Assembly: GCA_013399115.1 (NCBI GenBank)
Contig: VXAA01003327.1
Location: 1,214,237 to 1,278,236, forward strand
From: Anseranas semipalmata
Taxonomy: Eukaryota > Chordata > Aves > Anseriformes > Anseranatidae
Reading direction: 5' to 3'
DNA: 64,000 nucleotides
Under the pieces are notes generated by a model, which saw nothing but the letters and a program-made list of their open reading frames with translations, did no database searches and was not told the DNA's origin. Below are positions 39,719 through 52,639 of this stretch, piece after piece (within the stretch, counting starts at the first letter, position 1; each line of letters opens with the position of its first letter). A program made the translations under genes and the position numbers.

Positions 39719-39738
39719 CTTTTTAAGCTTTCTGTCTA
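37799..39738 (-). CDS. WDCP: WDCP copy B, large coding exon (exon 2)
   Basis: After a long T tract on the minus strand, no AG occurs until CACCAG, giving an acceptor with exon start at 39738. Twenty bases of 5' UTR precede the ATG at 39718. The exon codes 640 residues ending in HITYQ at CAG|GTAATT. An in-frame TTG upstream (39754) could lengthen the frame but lies before the acceptor and is not needed. Confidence 0.92.
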
Positions 39739-40378
39739 CTGGTGATTGTTCCAAAGTAGAGAATCCATGGAATTCATTTGCAGATCGTGATGAGGAAAAA
39801 AAAAATCTTTTATTTCCTTCCCTTCCTTTGCAGAATCAAGCTGGTTTTTTTTCTGCTAATTGTCCAAGAGCCTATATTGTGAACGCCTTCCCAGTAAGCC
39901 TGCAGCTGCTCTTCTAAGTATAAATCCATGTCAAAGCTGCTTTTGCTATGTCTTTTCCTGGGAGGAGTTATCATCTTCATGTGATGGCTAACAAGGTTTA
40001 ACCAATTACTGTACGTTTTCGTAGAAGTCTATTTTTAACTCTTCACTGCTGGGTGTATATTTAAAAATAGCATTCTAATACCTTGACCTTCAGTGAATGA
40101 AGGTCTTTGGTGAATGCTGGAGAGAGATCATATGCTGTTAAACCTAAGTATTAAGCTACAGCCTGAAATAATGACCTAACACTTCTTTCAACCAGCCTTT
40201 GAAGGGTAAAAGAAGATTTAAATATATCCGAGAACTGCACAAGGCAGATTGCACTCTCTGATGGACAGCACCTTTCAGAGATACAAGACCCTAAGTGGCT
40301 ATGAAAGGCAAATAGAAAAAAGAAATTATGTTCTGTTCTGTCAGTAATTAGAGGAAGATGAAGGAAGGTGAGATTAAA

Positions 40379-40398
40379 ATATATATATATATATATAT
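40379..40398 (+). repeat. (AT)n microsatellite
   Basis: This is an uninterrupted AT dinucleotide run of about ten units. Confidence 0.95.
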
Positions 40399-42319
40399 TC
40401 TAGGGGCAAAGACAGCTGATTAGTGTTCATTTTACTGGGTCAGATTTCCTAGCTACAAACATGTATTGATTTCTTTCTTGGTCTTCCCAGCCACCTGTAT
40501 CTGAGGACTGTTCCTTCAACATACAGACAAAATGCAAAGACGAAGCCCAAACTCTCACGTTTCCCTGAACTCTGCAGTATCTACAGTATGTAACATAACA
40601 TCATGGAAAGATTCTTGAGCTGACAAAGACGTCACCAACAAACACATGTAACACTGTGTGGCAAGGTGAGGCTACTCGAATTTAATTCAGCTGTATTGTT
40701 TCAGGAGCAGAGCTGGTTCAGACAGAATGCCACCAGAATGTTCCATTCTTCCCTCCTTTGCACATCCTTTTCTAGGGTTAGTTTGGACAGAGCCTGGGTG
40801 TTCCTGAAAAGAAGTGTTCAGGGTGGGGTTCGGTACTTAGAGATAAGCAACCATCACTATTTCAAAGGCTCAGGGATGTCTGGGACAGCCGCAGGGGGCT
40901 GGCAGATATGGCACAGGGCTTACAGAAGAGTTGTGCCATTCTGGAGTGGTGGTTGGGAACAAACAGACTATCCCTAGATAGTCCCTAGCCCATCAGAAAC
41001 AGTGTCAGAGGCTTGTAGGTAACTGAATCCCATCCTCAGCATCTTCATGTGGTTCCGAGTTTGCTGGCAACTCCTTTCTGCTTTGATGTAACTTGAGTCT
41101 TTTTTGATTTTCATGGCAAAATGACGTGAATAAATTACACCTAGGCAAAGAAGGTTTTCAAGTGATTGATATAATAACTACAGTTAAAGGTTTAAGACAA
41201 CTGTACACATTCTGCATCTTTGGCTGATTTATATTTCATATATTTTTATAATTCTACCTAGCAAAAAGAGACCTGTTGTTCGATCACAGTTATAAGAATT
41301 TTTTAATGTCCTTTTTCCAGTTGTATTTACAGGGGATGGTGAGTACCGCTAAAGAACTCCCAAATTTATGTAAAGTAATTTTGCTGTATTCTCATTCACA
41401 GCTACTTGCTTTTTGTAGCTTATTTCGTGAAGATTGCATTCAAAATCAAAATATTTTATCTTCATCAAGGACAAACCAGCAGTGATGACTGGAATAGGTA
41501 AAAATTGAATTAAAAGAAAAATTGGCAAGAAAGCTAAATACACAGGTTAGAAGATCCCTTTCTGTGCAAGACTCATAAATTTTTAGTCCCTGTCTGTGCT
41601 TGCAGTGAAAACATGTTTTTTAATGCTTTTACCTGACCGATTGCTGACACAGATGCCCAGGCCATGCTTAAGATGCCACGCTGCCATACCTGTCTCACTA
41701 GGAACTCTGACTATTCACTTTCTTAAAGTGACTGCAGGATTATTCTTTCGTATATAGTGGTAGCTTTTTACCTATAGTAGTTATAAGAAATAGATTGCAT
41801 TGAAATACAATCCCAGCAGCTCCACAAATTTGCAGAGTCTGTATAAGATATTTTTGTTTTGCTTTAAAATAAGGCCACTTCGCTGCTTTGCTGTCTTCTG
41901 GATGTATTTTACTGAGACTGATAAAGCTATTTTTTAGCACAGCCACCTCATCTACATTCTGAATGGTGCTTTAAATATCATTTAAAAAAAACTATGTTGC
42001 AGCTGGATTCTAGTAACCTAAAATGTGGGTTTGATACAGAAATTTCTGCCTTAGTATGACTGAAAGGCTCAGAAGATGTTTCACTAAGGATGATGTGTGT
42101 TTTGCCAGATCTGCAGACATCTTGAGATCATGGACTATTCTTGTGGAAGATTGTACTTTCTTTGCTATTTTTTAATTTCATCATCTCTTATAGCATGTGT
42201 CTGCACTCCAGCACCATCTGTGACATTATCAGAGGGTGATACAGGCTGAATCTATGAGATTTGCCAGTAACATATTCATCCTCAATTTTGTAATTAAGGG
42301 TTAATTTTAGTGGTATACC

Positions 42320-42516
42320 TCAGAGGGTGACAGAGCACTGGCACAGGATGCCCAGAGAGGTTGTGGAGTCTCCTCCTTGGAGATTTTCAAAAGCCACCTG
42401 TACACGGGTCTGGGCACCCTGCTCTGGGTGGCCCTGCTTGAGCAAGGGGTTGGACCACACGACCTTTATATATACTGTGGAGTTCCAACCTCAACCATTC
42501 TGTGATTCTGTGATGT
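42320..42516 (+). mobile_element. CR1 LINE 3'-end fragment, plus orientation
   Basis: The fragment gagggtgacagagcactggcacagg, cccagagaggttgtggagtctcc and ggttggaccacacgacc, ending with ccattctgtgattctgtgat, is a short CR1 3' end. Its reading frame is broken, and it has a TATA-rich change where agaggtcccttcc is expected. Confidence 0.92.
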
Positions 42517-43769
42517 CCCACAAACACCGAGGTCTTGAAAAATATTTGTAGCAGAGCCATGGTGACATTTTCAGCTAGCTCTGAAAGTACTAGGACATAG
42601 GACTTCGTCTGATGAACTTATGTTTATTTCTAGTTAATTCTCCAAGATTCTCAAATATAAAAATGGCAACATCCACAAAGTTCCACTGACATACGGTAGT
42701 GATGTAGTGAAGCATGATATATTCACAGCTGATTTCATAAAGAAGTGTTTCTGCTTTGTCCAGTGTTAAGGTCTTTTTTCTTCCCCAGACTGTAGCATCC
42801 TTAGTTCACCAAGATAATTTGTCTCCTTTTCCTATCATATAACATCTTTACATGCTGTGGTAGAATTTTTCTAGGAAGTTTGAAGCAAATCAGTAAAAGG
42901 GCTTAGTAGATATGGAGTTACACTGTTCATTCAAAGCAAAGGAGATTCTGAGGTCTCTGACTACAAAGAATCTTTGTAATACAACTTCAGTGAATTTGAG
43001 ATGAGGCCCACCAAGGAGTCAGACACATGGAGAGACACAGAACCTTTGAAGAGTTTGCTGTGGCCTTTTTTAAAATCTCCAAGGTTCTGTGTTCCTTGAA
43101 ATCTGCAGGATTTGGACACACCACAAGGCTTATTCTGTAGCAATTGAGTTTGAACCTCAGGCTCCATTGGGATAACATTTGAGGATCTCAAGGAAAAATT
43201 CCTACCATGGTTCATTTGGTGGGTTTTTGAGTGGGAGGGAATAATCTGGGCAAGAAACTTTTGTGTGGACAGAATCACCTCCACAAACACCATACATGAG
43301 GAAAGTAATTTGAGAGAAGATTACATTTCAGAGTTTATCTTTAAAAAACTTTCTAAATAATGGAAGACTTGTAAAATATACAAAGGAAAAAAAATAGAGT
43401 TATGCTGTGATTGCAGAGTTTAAATATTATACTCTGGATCAAATCAAGTTCCAGGTGCAGACAAAAGGTGAATGAAAGAGACAATGAGCTTTTGTTTGGC
43501 ACAATCTCATTTTTGGAAAAGAGGATGCAAATAGGGGGTGTGGGGGGAGGGAGATCCTTTCATTCAGCTAGTCTATTTTTCTGGAAACTGGTAAAACATT
43601 TCAATAATATTTCTGTGTCACCTTGGCATAGATCTATATAACACACAAAATAAATGCTTTTAATTGAAAATTGTCCTGGCAATACTATAGTTTTTCTTTG
43701 AGACCCAAGAAAGCAATGAGAAGAGTAATCTGTTAGCAATCTGAGACAGTCCAGTGAGCGATCACCGTC

Positions 43770-46100
43770 CTTACACTGATACTGAGCTAGATTCTGATCC
43801 TATTAGCATCGCTGTGCCTCTGATTAACTTTGGTATAACTAAGATCAGAATGTCAGCCATGGTTTAAATAAGGTTTTTCAGCTCGTGGCACCTTTGCTAG
43901 CCCTGTCTTGCAGAGCGATTCCAGCCAGCTGGTCTGTGTTGCTTTGGAGGAGATGGTTGTTAGAAGTACCACGCAACATCCAGAACCAAGCACCAGCCAC
44001 TGATGGCGTGTTAATAGCTAGCACATAGTTATGTTAATAGCACATGGCTATTAAATAGCGGCAGTAAGTTCCCATAGTTCACAATGAATGTTGGAAAACC
44101 AAATCCAGCCCTCATAGTTGCGGAGCTTGAGCTACCCCTTTTTACAACACTGGTTTTGTATTGCTGTTTTCTCACATTGCTATATGTACTATTCATCTGT
44201 CTTGGGAAATGGTGAATACTTTTTGTGTTCAATATGAATCAGGGATAATGAGATCCAGGCTCTTAAATATATTTACTTGCCTATTTCCTGTCTAGTGGGA
44301 GATAGGTATCTAAATATCTCTGTGGATCTGAGTTCAGTGCCCTGCTGGAAAAGCTGAGGTTCAAACTTCATTTTCTCCTTTATTCATAGTAAAATAACTC
44401 CTTCTGGGCTAAATCTTGCTTCAAGTTAATTAAATTGATGTTAATATTCCTGGTGACTTCAAAGGAAGACAGATTCAGCTCCATATGTAATGAAAACATA
44501 GCAGTAATAATTTTTCTAATACTAATTTAACTCAAATTTATAAAATGTCTAATGCTTTGTGATATTTCTACTTCAAAAACATTTCTATTTAAAGCTACCC
44601 ACCATGATTTCACCAATTTAAATTGATGCATCGTTTAGCTCAATACTTTCAAGAAGCTTGAGTAATGTATTTATTTTTCCAAATTGACATTTCTTTTCCT
44701 TGAGATCTGATTTTAAAAAATAGTTATCTGTCACAAGCTGACTGGAACAGAATGTGAAAATGATGCACAGTTAATAAAGATACAAAATACGTAATCTGTC
44801 AGAGCAGATCTACTGATCACACTATGTAAATCAGCATCCTTTTGACAGCGATATGTCTGTGTGCTGTTACTGCTCTCTGAATGGGATTTAACCCGCTCTT
44901 CTGCTAGCACGTTTTTGTAGGTACATGTCAGGTAAAGTGGGAAAGATCTAATGAAAGGTTGTATTGTTTAAATAAATATGTTCAAGCAAGCTGTTAAGAA
45001 GCTTGGTTAAATTAAAAAAAAAAAAAAGTAAATTATGTAAATTATTATGTAAAGGTAAAGCCCCGAGCTTCTCTATGCAGGCTATATTCAAACTGAGGAG
45101 ACTTCAGGCAGGGAAGTCACAGCTTCTTTCTGTGACTATTTCTTTTACACTTCAGTGTCACAGTCTTACTTTTCTCGAGTGACTGCCTGGGCCAAATGTG
45201 ACTGGCCAGCTTGATCTAACATCTGCTAAATACTGGCATCCAGTATGGGGACATATATGATGGAGGACAGTGCTACAGTACAGACAGAAGTTTTGCAGCT
45301 TCCTGCAGAAGCTCACAGACTCCTGGTGAGCTCAATTCCACACTCACTGATGTGCTACTCTCCAAAGGCAGTAAGTGTCTGTCTGACTGCAGCCACTCTG
45401 ACACATGACCTGCAATTCTCTGAAATCCCCCTGGATCTCAGGGCAACCACCAGAGATGCTCTTTTCTGTCATACTGTTCCAAGCTGGGCATAGGTGCTAT
45501 CCACAGATCTCACAGGAGTGTTGTCAACACCTCTCTTGATCGTTGTGGTTCTTGGAACTCCTTCTCTTCTGTAATACAAAGGCAAATATCATGCAATTCT
45601 AACACAGCAGTCCAGCAAGATCAGGAAAGCAGAGCTGGCAAAGGATTTGTTAATGTCCCAAGCTTTCCCTTTTGTGGTTTAGAGTGAGACTTGTGGCTCA
45701 TTGGGGTGGGGGAAGAGAACCAGACTTTTCTGGGAGGTCACTTTATTCTTGCTCCCAGCAAGACCGTTGGGCTCAACCTTTTTCTGGCTTTCACAATGCT
45801 AAAGCCAAATAGGTGAGGAATACAGAAGGAAAGCACATAGAGAATGGTTATGCAAACATGATCATAGAGAATGAGATTGATTTCGCTTTTAATTGTAGGG
45901 GTGGGATTCATCTCCCAAATTAACGTGCCTAAGTTGAGGTATATACATATGGGTGCCTACATGATGTGGTACCCAAGCTCCCATGGGGCAGAGTAGAACC
46001 TCGGCTCTGTAACATACCTCTAGGCATACACACCATAGTTGTCTAAGTCTGACCCTGCTTACTGATTCACTCAAAGTCAGTAGTGAGAAATAGACACTTT
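43770..46100. repeat. Cluster of very old amniote-type repeat remnants
   Basis: Strings such as gagctagattctgatcc with aactaagatcagaatgtcagcc (43785-43860), gggctaaatcttgcttc (44405-44430), and gtgcctaagttgaggtatatac with gggtgcctac (45925-45960) resemble old interspersed elements that I recall as common in turtle and crocodile genomes. I cannot name the family. No gene is visible. Confidence 0.35.
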
Positions 46101-46738
46101 TAGAGCATGATTCATTCCATCCTAAAGTATCTAAAATAGAAAAATGAATCTTGCTTTATGAGTCTAGCTGATGTACTCAGATAGGCCATGGTTATGGGCA
46201 GATGAATGCCAAGGAATGGTTATGTAGGCATCACACGCATGTCTGTTCTAGCTAGCACATTTATCAATGATCAGCCCACTGACAGCTCTCTCTAGAGCTA
46301 CGTGCTTCCTACCCACATCCCTCCCAGCACTGAACGCTCTGTCTCAAACCAGTTTTGTGACTTAATACCCCCTGTCTGTATATGCCAGTCTCTTGTGCTT
46401 CCTTTACAAAGCAATCAAAAAGTTTTCCACAGTGTCCTTAACAAGGAGTAGTTCCTGAGCTTAAGCTATGTTTGTGTGGAACAGAATCTTAAGGAAAGTG
46501 ATAGAAACTCCAGTACTTATGTTATTAAAATTAGACTAGGCAGAAGAGTATGAAATGTTCTTTAGGAAACATTCCTGTCTTGGCAAAGAGAGGGAATGAA
46601 TGATCTAATAGGTCTTTCCATCTGTAAGTCAGCATTCAGCTTCCAAATTGCCAGTCTTTTTCTTTCACAGGCATCAAATTTATTTGTTTTTAAAGAAATC
46701 TCTTATTAGTATCTTCTGTCTCACATGATGAAATAAAT

Positions 46739-47107
46739 TTATACTTCTGAAGCGATGTTTTTATCACTTGCACCAAACACATCAAATAACTTAGGAACTT
46801 CTTGCATGGCTAAATGCTCTTTGCTACAGTGTGCATGTTCAGTTAGATCACTTTCATTTGAAAGCCCATTGTGACTTGAACAAGAACAAAGGATAATAAT
46901 ATTTTTAGTGGATATGCACTTATCCCAGCCTGATAATTTGTAAAGGTCGTTAAGACTCTGTCTGCACTGGGAAGACAATTTATTATTGTAATGGGACTTG
47001 GGACAGTATGACCCTGGTATAACCCTGTATCGAAACTGGTTGGTTGACACTGTAGACAGAGTCAAACTCTTAGCAGCATCTATTTTGGAAAGTGCACTAG
47101 AAAGCAA
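46739..47107 (-). other. Unassigned minus-strand open frame
   Basis: An open frame of about 122 codons follows, on the minus strand, the candidate exon at 47174-47482. It starts only at a TTG, and the 66-base spacer contains stops in that frame. The peptide is Ser- and Cys-rich (LCSCSSHNGLSNESDL) with no family I recognise. It may be a chance ORF, or a decayed continuation of the neighbouring frame. Confidence 0.2.
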
Positions 47108-47173
47108 ATTTCATAAAGTATATCAAAATTGGTTGCTTCTGAGTCAAGTGGATTCTAGCATTTATTCAAGCAG

Positions 47174-47482
47174 TTAAACCATGGTTGAGAATATTGATTG
47201 AGAAGGATCCTCAGGTCTCTCTCTGAAGCTCATTTTGCTTCGAGTATGGGGTGTGTAGGAGGATAACATTTCTGATGGCCAGGTTACATGAATATTTTCA
47301 CTGTTGCCTTCACTGGTAGAGCTGTCCTGCTTTAGGGATGATGAAGGGACAATTTCAGAAGTATCTGAAGAGAGATGCCTCCTAGCTGTTTTTGGAAACC
47401 CTTGCAGCAAATCACCTTTGGCTTCGCCTTCCCTAGAAATGTTCCTGCTAGTTAGACTTAACAGGACCTCCCTACCTCTTCC
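47174..47482 (-). other. Candidate unassigned coding exon
   Basis: On the minus strand a strong acceptor, TTTTTCTATACTGCAG, ends at 47483 and is followed by about 102 open codons to a TAA at 47174-47176. The peptide is polar and Ser/Arg/Glu-rich (NISREGEAKGDLL, SSDTSEIVPSSSLKQDSSTS), like a disordered C-terminal tail. I do not recognise the protein. It lies inside the probable intron 1 of WDCP copy B and on the same strand, so it could be an alternative exon, a nested gene end, a pseudogene piece or chance. Confidence 0.3.
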
Positions 47483-48889
47483 CTGCAGTATAGAAAAATG
47501 CACCATTGAATGTTTTCTAATACAAACCTAATAATTAAAGAGTCCTAACATCCCGCTGCTATCCGCCTGTTGTTTTTTTTTTGATAGTTCACCTTTAAAC
47601 TCTCTGTTCTGGCTGAAACAGTGGCCGATATAGTGGCTGATGATTTTAATCCATGATCCTTGAGCCAGCTTAAGTGTTAGGTAGAATTGTATTGAAGGTC
47701 CTGTGGTGTCTAAATTTTTACAGAAAGGCTGCAGTGGTTCTGTTTTAGCCTTCTGTTTTGGCTCAGATATGGCCTTAATTTAGAAGCAAAAGAATAAAAT
47801 ACCGCCCTACTTCACCAGTAGGAAGGGTTAGAAAATCTTATACTTGAGGGTCAGTTTAAGCTTAAATGTCTCTTCTCCAGCATCCAGCCACCTTGACTCC
47901 ATAGGTGCAAAACCCAGAAAGGCTGACTCAGCCTTTCCTTTCTGTAAGAGAGCCAAAGGCCAAATGCTGGGTCAGCCCTGATGGGGAGCTGAATACCAGA
48001 AAGATTAGTGTTTGTGTTTGTCCTAGAGATGAAACTGAAAAGCCTGAGATTTTTAGTGGCTATCGTAGATCTGTTGACACCTACCTAGAGCTAAAGCTGT
48101 CCCTGGGGTATCATACGAAACCAAAGCAAAACAAAACAAAAGTTTTACCATCTGTTTGTACTGTCCTGCTCGGTCTACAACCTGCCTCTCTGCCTGCAGA
48201 TCTTTTATTCTTAACTTCAGATCATTTTGGTCTGGAGGTTCTAGAAACTCATTACATAGTGTTATAATTGTACATGCAGAATGAAGGAAAACAAACACAG
48301 CCTCAATTTTCTGAATCCATTATCCAGCTCCCTTTATTCATTTATCTGGAGGATTGAGAATGCCAGTTAATTTCTTTTCCATAGTTACATTTTCCAAAAT
48401 CATTGAAAGACTAATCAGAAGCTTGTAGCTAATATTTGCGGTTTGTTTGGTTTTCTCCTGTTGTTTGAACTGCTTCCAATATGTCTAGCCAGTGACATTT
48501 CTTCACAATGCAGAATAAATACCAAAACTATAGAGAAAAGAGTTTTACTGGAGAAAGCAGCAAATGTATTGCATTGTAAATATGAAGTTTCTCAGAGTGA
48601 TCCCTCTGTCATTTCCATGGCAAGGAAATGACAGAGCTGGAATAATTAGTTTACTGTTTATAGATATGATTCCAGTTCTGTTTTGTTCAGTTTGAAAGAT
48701 AGACTTGCTTACATTTCTTTTTATCCATTTTGTTGTTGTTGTTGTGAAAATTGGATGAAAGAGAAATTTTAATCCTCCTGGGCTGTCTGCTTGTGATATT
48801 GCTATTAGGAGAATTTTATTTGTGAGACCATACCACATGACCCTGAGTTTAGGCTTTGGGCCCCAAGCTGTTACGTTTATTTATAATAA

Positions 48890-49060
48890 AAGAGGACCTC
48901 TGCTCTTGAACTGTTTGCAATCTAAACAGACAAGGCAGAATTATCATCCTCATTATATAAGCGGAATACTGAGGCACAGAGCAATCCAGAGTATAACTTC
49001 AGTTCAGCAAGCTGGCTTCAAAATGGTAGGCAGTGAAGCATCATCAGTGCAGCAATCTAC
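48890..49060 (+). mobile_element. Old MIR/L3-like repeat remnant
   Basis: The block caatctaaacagacaaggcag, then catcctcattatataagcgg and actgaggcacagagcaatcc, resembles the conserved part of ancient MIR or CR1/L3-type elements. It is strongly diverged. Confidence 0.45.
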
Positions 49061-49344
49061 ATGCGTGCTAATTAGCCTGGATGGATGCTGCAATTTCATA
49101 TTTATATGGCATCTGAGATGCTAACTAGTTTTACACATATTGTTGTTCAGTGCCCAGTATTAGCCAGTTTGGAGTATTATGCATTGCAAACATAACCAAA
49201 GTGATTTAGTGATGCAGTCAGTCTGTTTCAGAACTGTGATTTAGTAATTGCATTTCTTGAATCTAAGACTAGCACTGTGTGGTTAACCTCACTACCACTG
49301 TTTTATTTCCTTCTCTTCCTCATTCTGTAGGAAAAATATTACAG

Positions 49345-49715
49345 ACTCATAAAGCAATTTAGGGGAAGGGATCTTTGCAAGCCACATGGTCCAACTGCTT
49401 GCTTGAAACAGCGAGTTTCAACGTTCAACCAGGTTCCCCGAGGCTTCGCATGGTAACTCATCCTGTGAAGAATTTTTCCCTGTATTTAGTCAGAACTTCC
49501 CTTGTGACTTGTGTCCATTGCTTCTTGTCCTTTTGCTGGGCATCTCCACCCCCACTTTAGACAGCAACTGAGATCCTTCCTTAGCTTGGTCTTCTACAGG
49601 CTGAACAAACCCAGATCTCTTGTCCTCACCACTAACCATGCTGGTGGCCCTTCACTGAACTTGCTCTAGCATGTCAGCGTCTTTTCTTGTACTGGGGAGA
49701 CAGAAGCTTGTGAGA
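49345..49715 (-). mobile_element. Old CR1 LINE fragment, minus orientation
   Basis: On the plus strand the order gatctttgcaagccacatggtccaactg, ttgtgacttgtgtccattgcttcttgtcc, ttctacaggctgaacaaacccag and tggtggcccttcactgaac matches the reverse complement of CR1 ORF2 end and 3' region. It is more diverged than the fragments at 2567 and 12607. Confidence 0.85.
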
Positions 49716-50430
49716 GAGTGAGCCCATTTGAAGACATTAATCTAAATCACATTTTTTGGAAGTGGTAAATTGTGTTAAGCTCTTCTAGAAGTGAGCTCCC
49801 TTAGATCCTGGTATTGTGGAATTTTTGCCTCCATTTCTGAACATAAACTACCAATTCATTGCTCTCACAACTAATTTCTCTAGCAGTGGTGTATATCCTG
49901 ACGAGCTGGAGCTCTTCCCTGTGTACACCTACTCTCTAGTTTGCTTGTCATGGCTAGTGATGCGCAGGAGCATTTGCAATGACATGACCTGCTGAGCTGT
50001 GCAGGCTGCTGTTTATTTTGGTTGTTTTTTTCCAATGTGCTGTTGGTCTTGCATGTTCTGTACACTTTTGGATTAAAATTATTAGATGGTGCATGTTGGT
50101 TCAGTGAGGGGAAAGGTCAGTATTTGTAAAATATTCTTAGTTTGCTTTAGGTATTTATTCATAGAACAGTGGTTGGGTTCCAAAGGAAAGCTGAGTCCTT
50201 CTCCAAGGATGTGGGTGTGGGAAATGTGCATTGTCTGTTTTGTTGTTGTTGTTGTTTGTGGCATCCATGAATTTATATGTTTGCAGAATTTGTGCTTTCC
50301 ATTTATGGGCAGTTTAGTGCTTTGGCCTTCAAGGGGTGTTCTTTGTGCACATATGGAATTTATTACACATGATTTGTAGAGCCTTTGTAGATTTTAAAAC
50401 AGTGAAGAATGGGATTTCACAATATAGGAA

Positions 50431-50466
50431 CTATGAACTAAACTATGAACTAAACTATGAACTAAA
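50431..50466 (+). repeat. 12-bp tandem repeat, three units
   Basis: The unit ctatgaactaaa is present three times without change, followed by a partial unit (ctaaaa). Confidence 0.95.
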
Positions 50467-52639
50467 CTAAAACACCCTCAACATTCGAAAACTGTTTGTC
50501 TTCCTAAACGTGGAAATGCACAGTTTTTAAACAGTGCAGGCTGTAGGGGTTTTAGCTAAAGAAAATGAGATATTCAGCTGCTAAACTTTGGGGTTTGCAA
50601 TTTCTGCAAAACCTCATAATGACTGTGACCAATTTGTCCTCTTTGTGACCACTAAGTAATTTTAGAAGTTGGAGTCATATGGTTCCATCATAATGTTTGG
50701 GAAGGAGGGTTCCCCCACTATTCCAGGCTGTTGTTTCTGTTGCCAGGATAGACAGACATGTTGTGGGAAGGTCTTGTGCTGAACCGCTGCTCAGGAAGGC
50801 GAGCTCTGCAGAGCCTTGAAAGCTGAGACTAATGGACTTTATCTTTGATACAGATACGCTAGATCCCAAAGGGGGAGGAGGTGGACGTCATGCAATAGCT
50901 TTGAAAAAGCATTCTTTAAAACATTGATTTCCTATTTCTATAATTTGGTTTTAGTGATTCCCTTGGTCATGGAATGACTTTCCCTCTTGGCCCTTTTGTT
51001 TTTTTTGCCTCTCTGCCAATTCTCTGCCAACCCTAAACCACTTTTCCTGTATTTCAAAGGCTTTCCTGAAGATATGGGACATTCCTTGTTTTAGTCTTCT
51101 CTTCCAAGATCTTCATATGCCGTGCATTTGTTAACACCAGTGTCTTTGAGGATCTGGATGCCACTGGTAAGTACAATAAGGTGAAAAATAACGATGTCGT
51201 CTGTTGTTTGATGTCTGTGGTGACAAAGATTTTTAAAAAAATATTTACTCAGCAATTTTGAGATACGCTCTACAGATCCTTTTTTCCATCTTGGAATTGG
51301 TTCTCATCTTTCTTTCCATGTGCTTGGGAATAAGAGTGTAGGGGATCTAATTAGCTCATGCCCAGAAGAAGCTGGTTGTCTGCACTTAAGCACCCAGCAC
51401 AGGACAAGAGACCATGGGTTAAGATACTTATAAATGCGGTATGTATCCTTGATCAAAGGAACCATGTACTTGTAAAGGCTAAAGGGAGCCTGGCAAAGTA
51501 TAAATTGCTTTTATTCATCAGTGTTATGTCTTCTGATGTTCTGATTGTCTAAGAAGACATAGACATCTACCTGGAGCCTGGATGAAAGCAGCCCTTTCTT
51601 GTAAAGTCAAGGGCCCTGCTAGGACACTGTGTACCTCGATTTTCCCTTTGTAACTCCCCTTACATGCTCAGCATTTGCTGTGCCATCAGTGTTGCTCTTT
51701 AATGACTCCAAGGCACATCTGGAATTAGCAATGTTCACATCTTCTTAATACTTCTGTGCCACTTACCTCCTGCCTGGCATTTTCCTATTTCTCAAATGCA
51801 TTTTAGTACCTTTGTACTGATTAGAAATAAAATGACATTCTGAGATTTGCACTGGAAAAAAAAATCCCTTTTCAGAATTTGCACTGTTACAGACCTGTTA
51901 CGATCAACTGAAATAATTGCCTGCTTATTCAATATATACTATATACAGATGCAAAATTAGCTGGGATGGGAGGCAGGCTAAGTGAATCCCTATCCAGTCC
52001 ACATTACCACTTCTGAACTCGTGTGCACTCATGCCTTTTCCTCACTCACTTTTTGGGGAGCTTCTTCCAGCCCCAGTGATTTCAGAGCGTCTGACTCACA
52101 ATAAACCGTACATAGGATAAGGCATGTGGGTGAGCAATCTGATCAGAACAGTGTAATAAGCAGCGTGGAGGTGGTCAGTGTAGTTCAGAGCACACACGCA
52201 AGTACCACATTATTACTGTTACAAAACATTACAGTAATTCCCCAGTTATATCATCCTGACAACTGCCCTGTGCAGATGAAGATCATTTTCCCTGAATGAA
52301 TTCCAGTTTACAACAGATAAAAATCCTGAAAGAGCAATGTTGGAGAAGAGCAGGTTGGAATTAGATGGATACAGTTCCTTCAGTTGGAAAACTGATGATT
52401 TTGCAGTTTGGTTTTCATATTTTAACTCAGAACACGCTGAACTGTAAACAGAACTGTTTCTTTAGAGTCATTGGGAACTGCAAGACTCATATGCACAATA
52501 GTTTATGAGGAAAACATATTTTCCATCTATTTCAGGCACACTCGTCAGAAGCAGCTGTAGATCTTGCACAAGCCTTTGAATTTATAATCTCACATCATGG
52601 GAGCATGTAAGTAATACATACGCAGATTTCATTTTTCTT

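Larger units (their letters stand above)
39739..52600 (-). other. WDCP: Probable intron 1 of WDCP copy B
   Basis: If copy B starts in the CpG island at 53 kb, as human WDCP does next to FKBP1B, this 13-kb stretch is its first intron. It holds two CR1 pieces, several very old repeats, an (AT)n run, a 12-bp tandem repeat and two unassigned minus-strand ORFs. The first exon itself is not identified and may lie in the gap. Confidence 0.5.

Noticed and set aside
39719..39754. 12-residue N-terminal extension of WDCP copy B
   Set aside because: It begins at TTG rather than ATG and precedes the likely splice acceptor; the conserved N-terminus starts at 39718.
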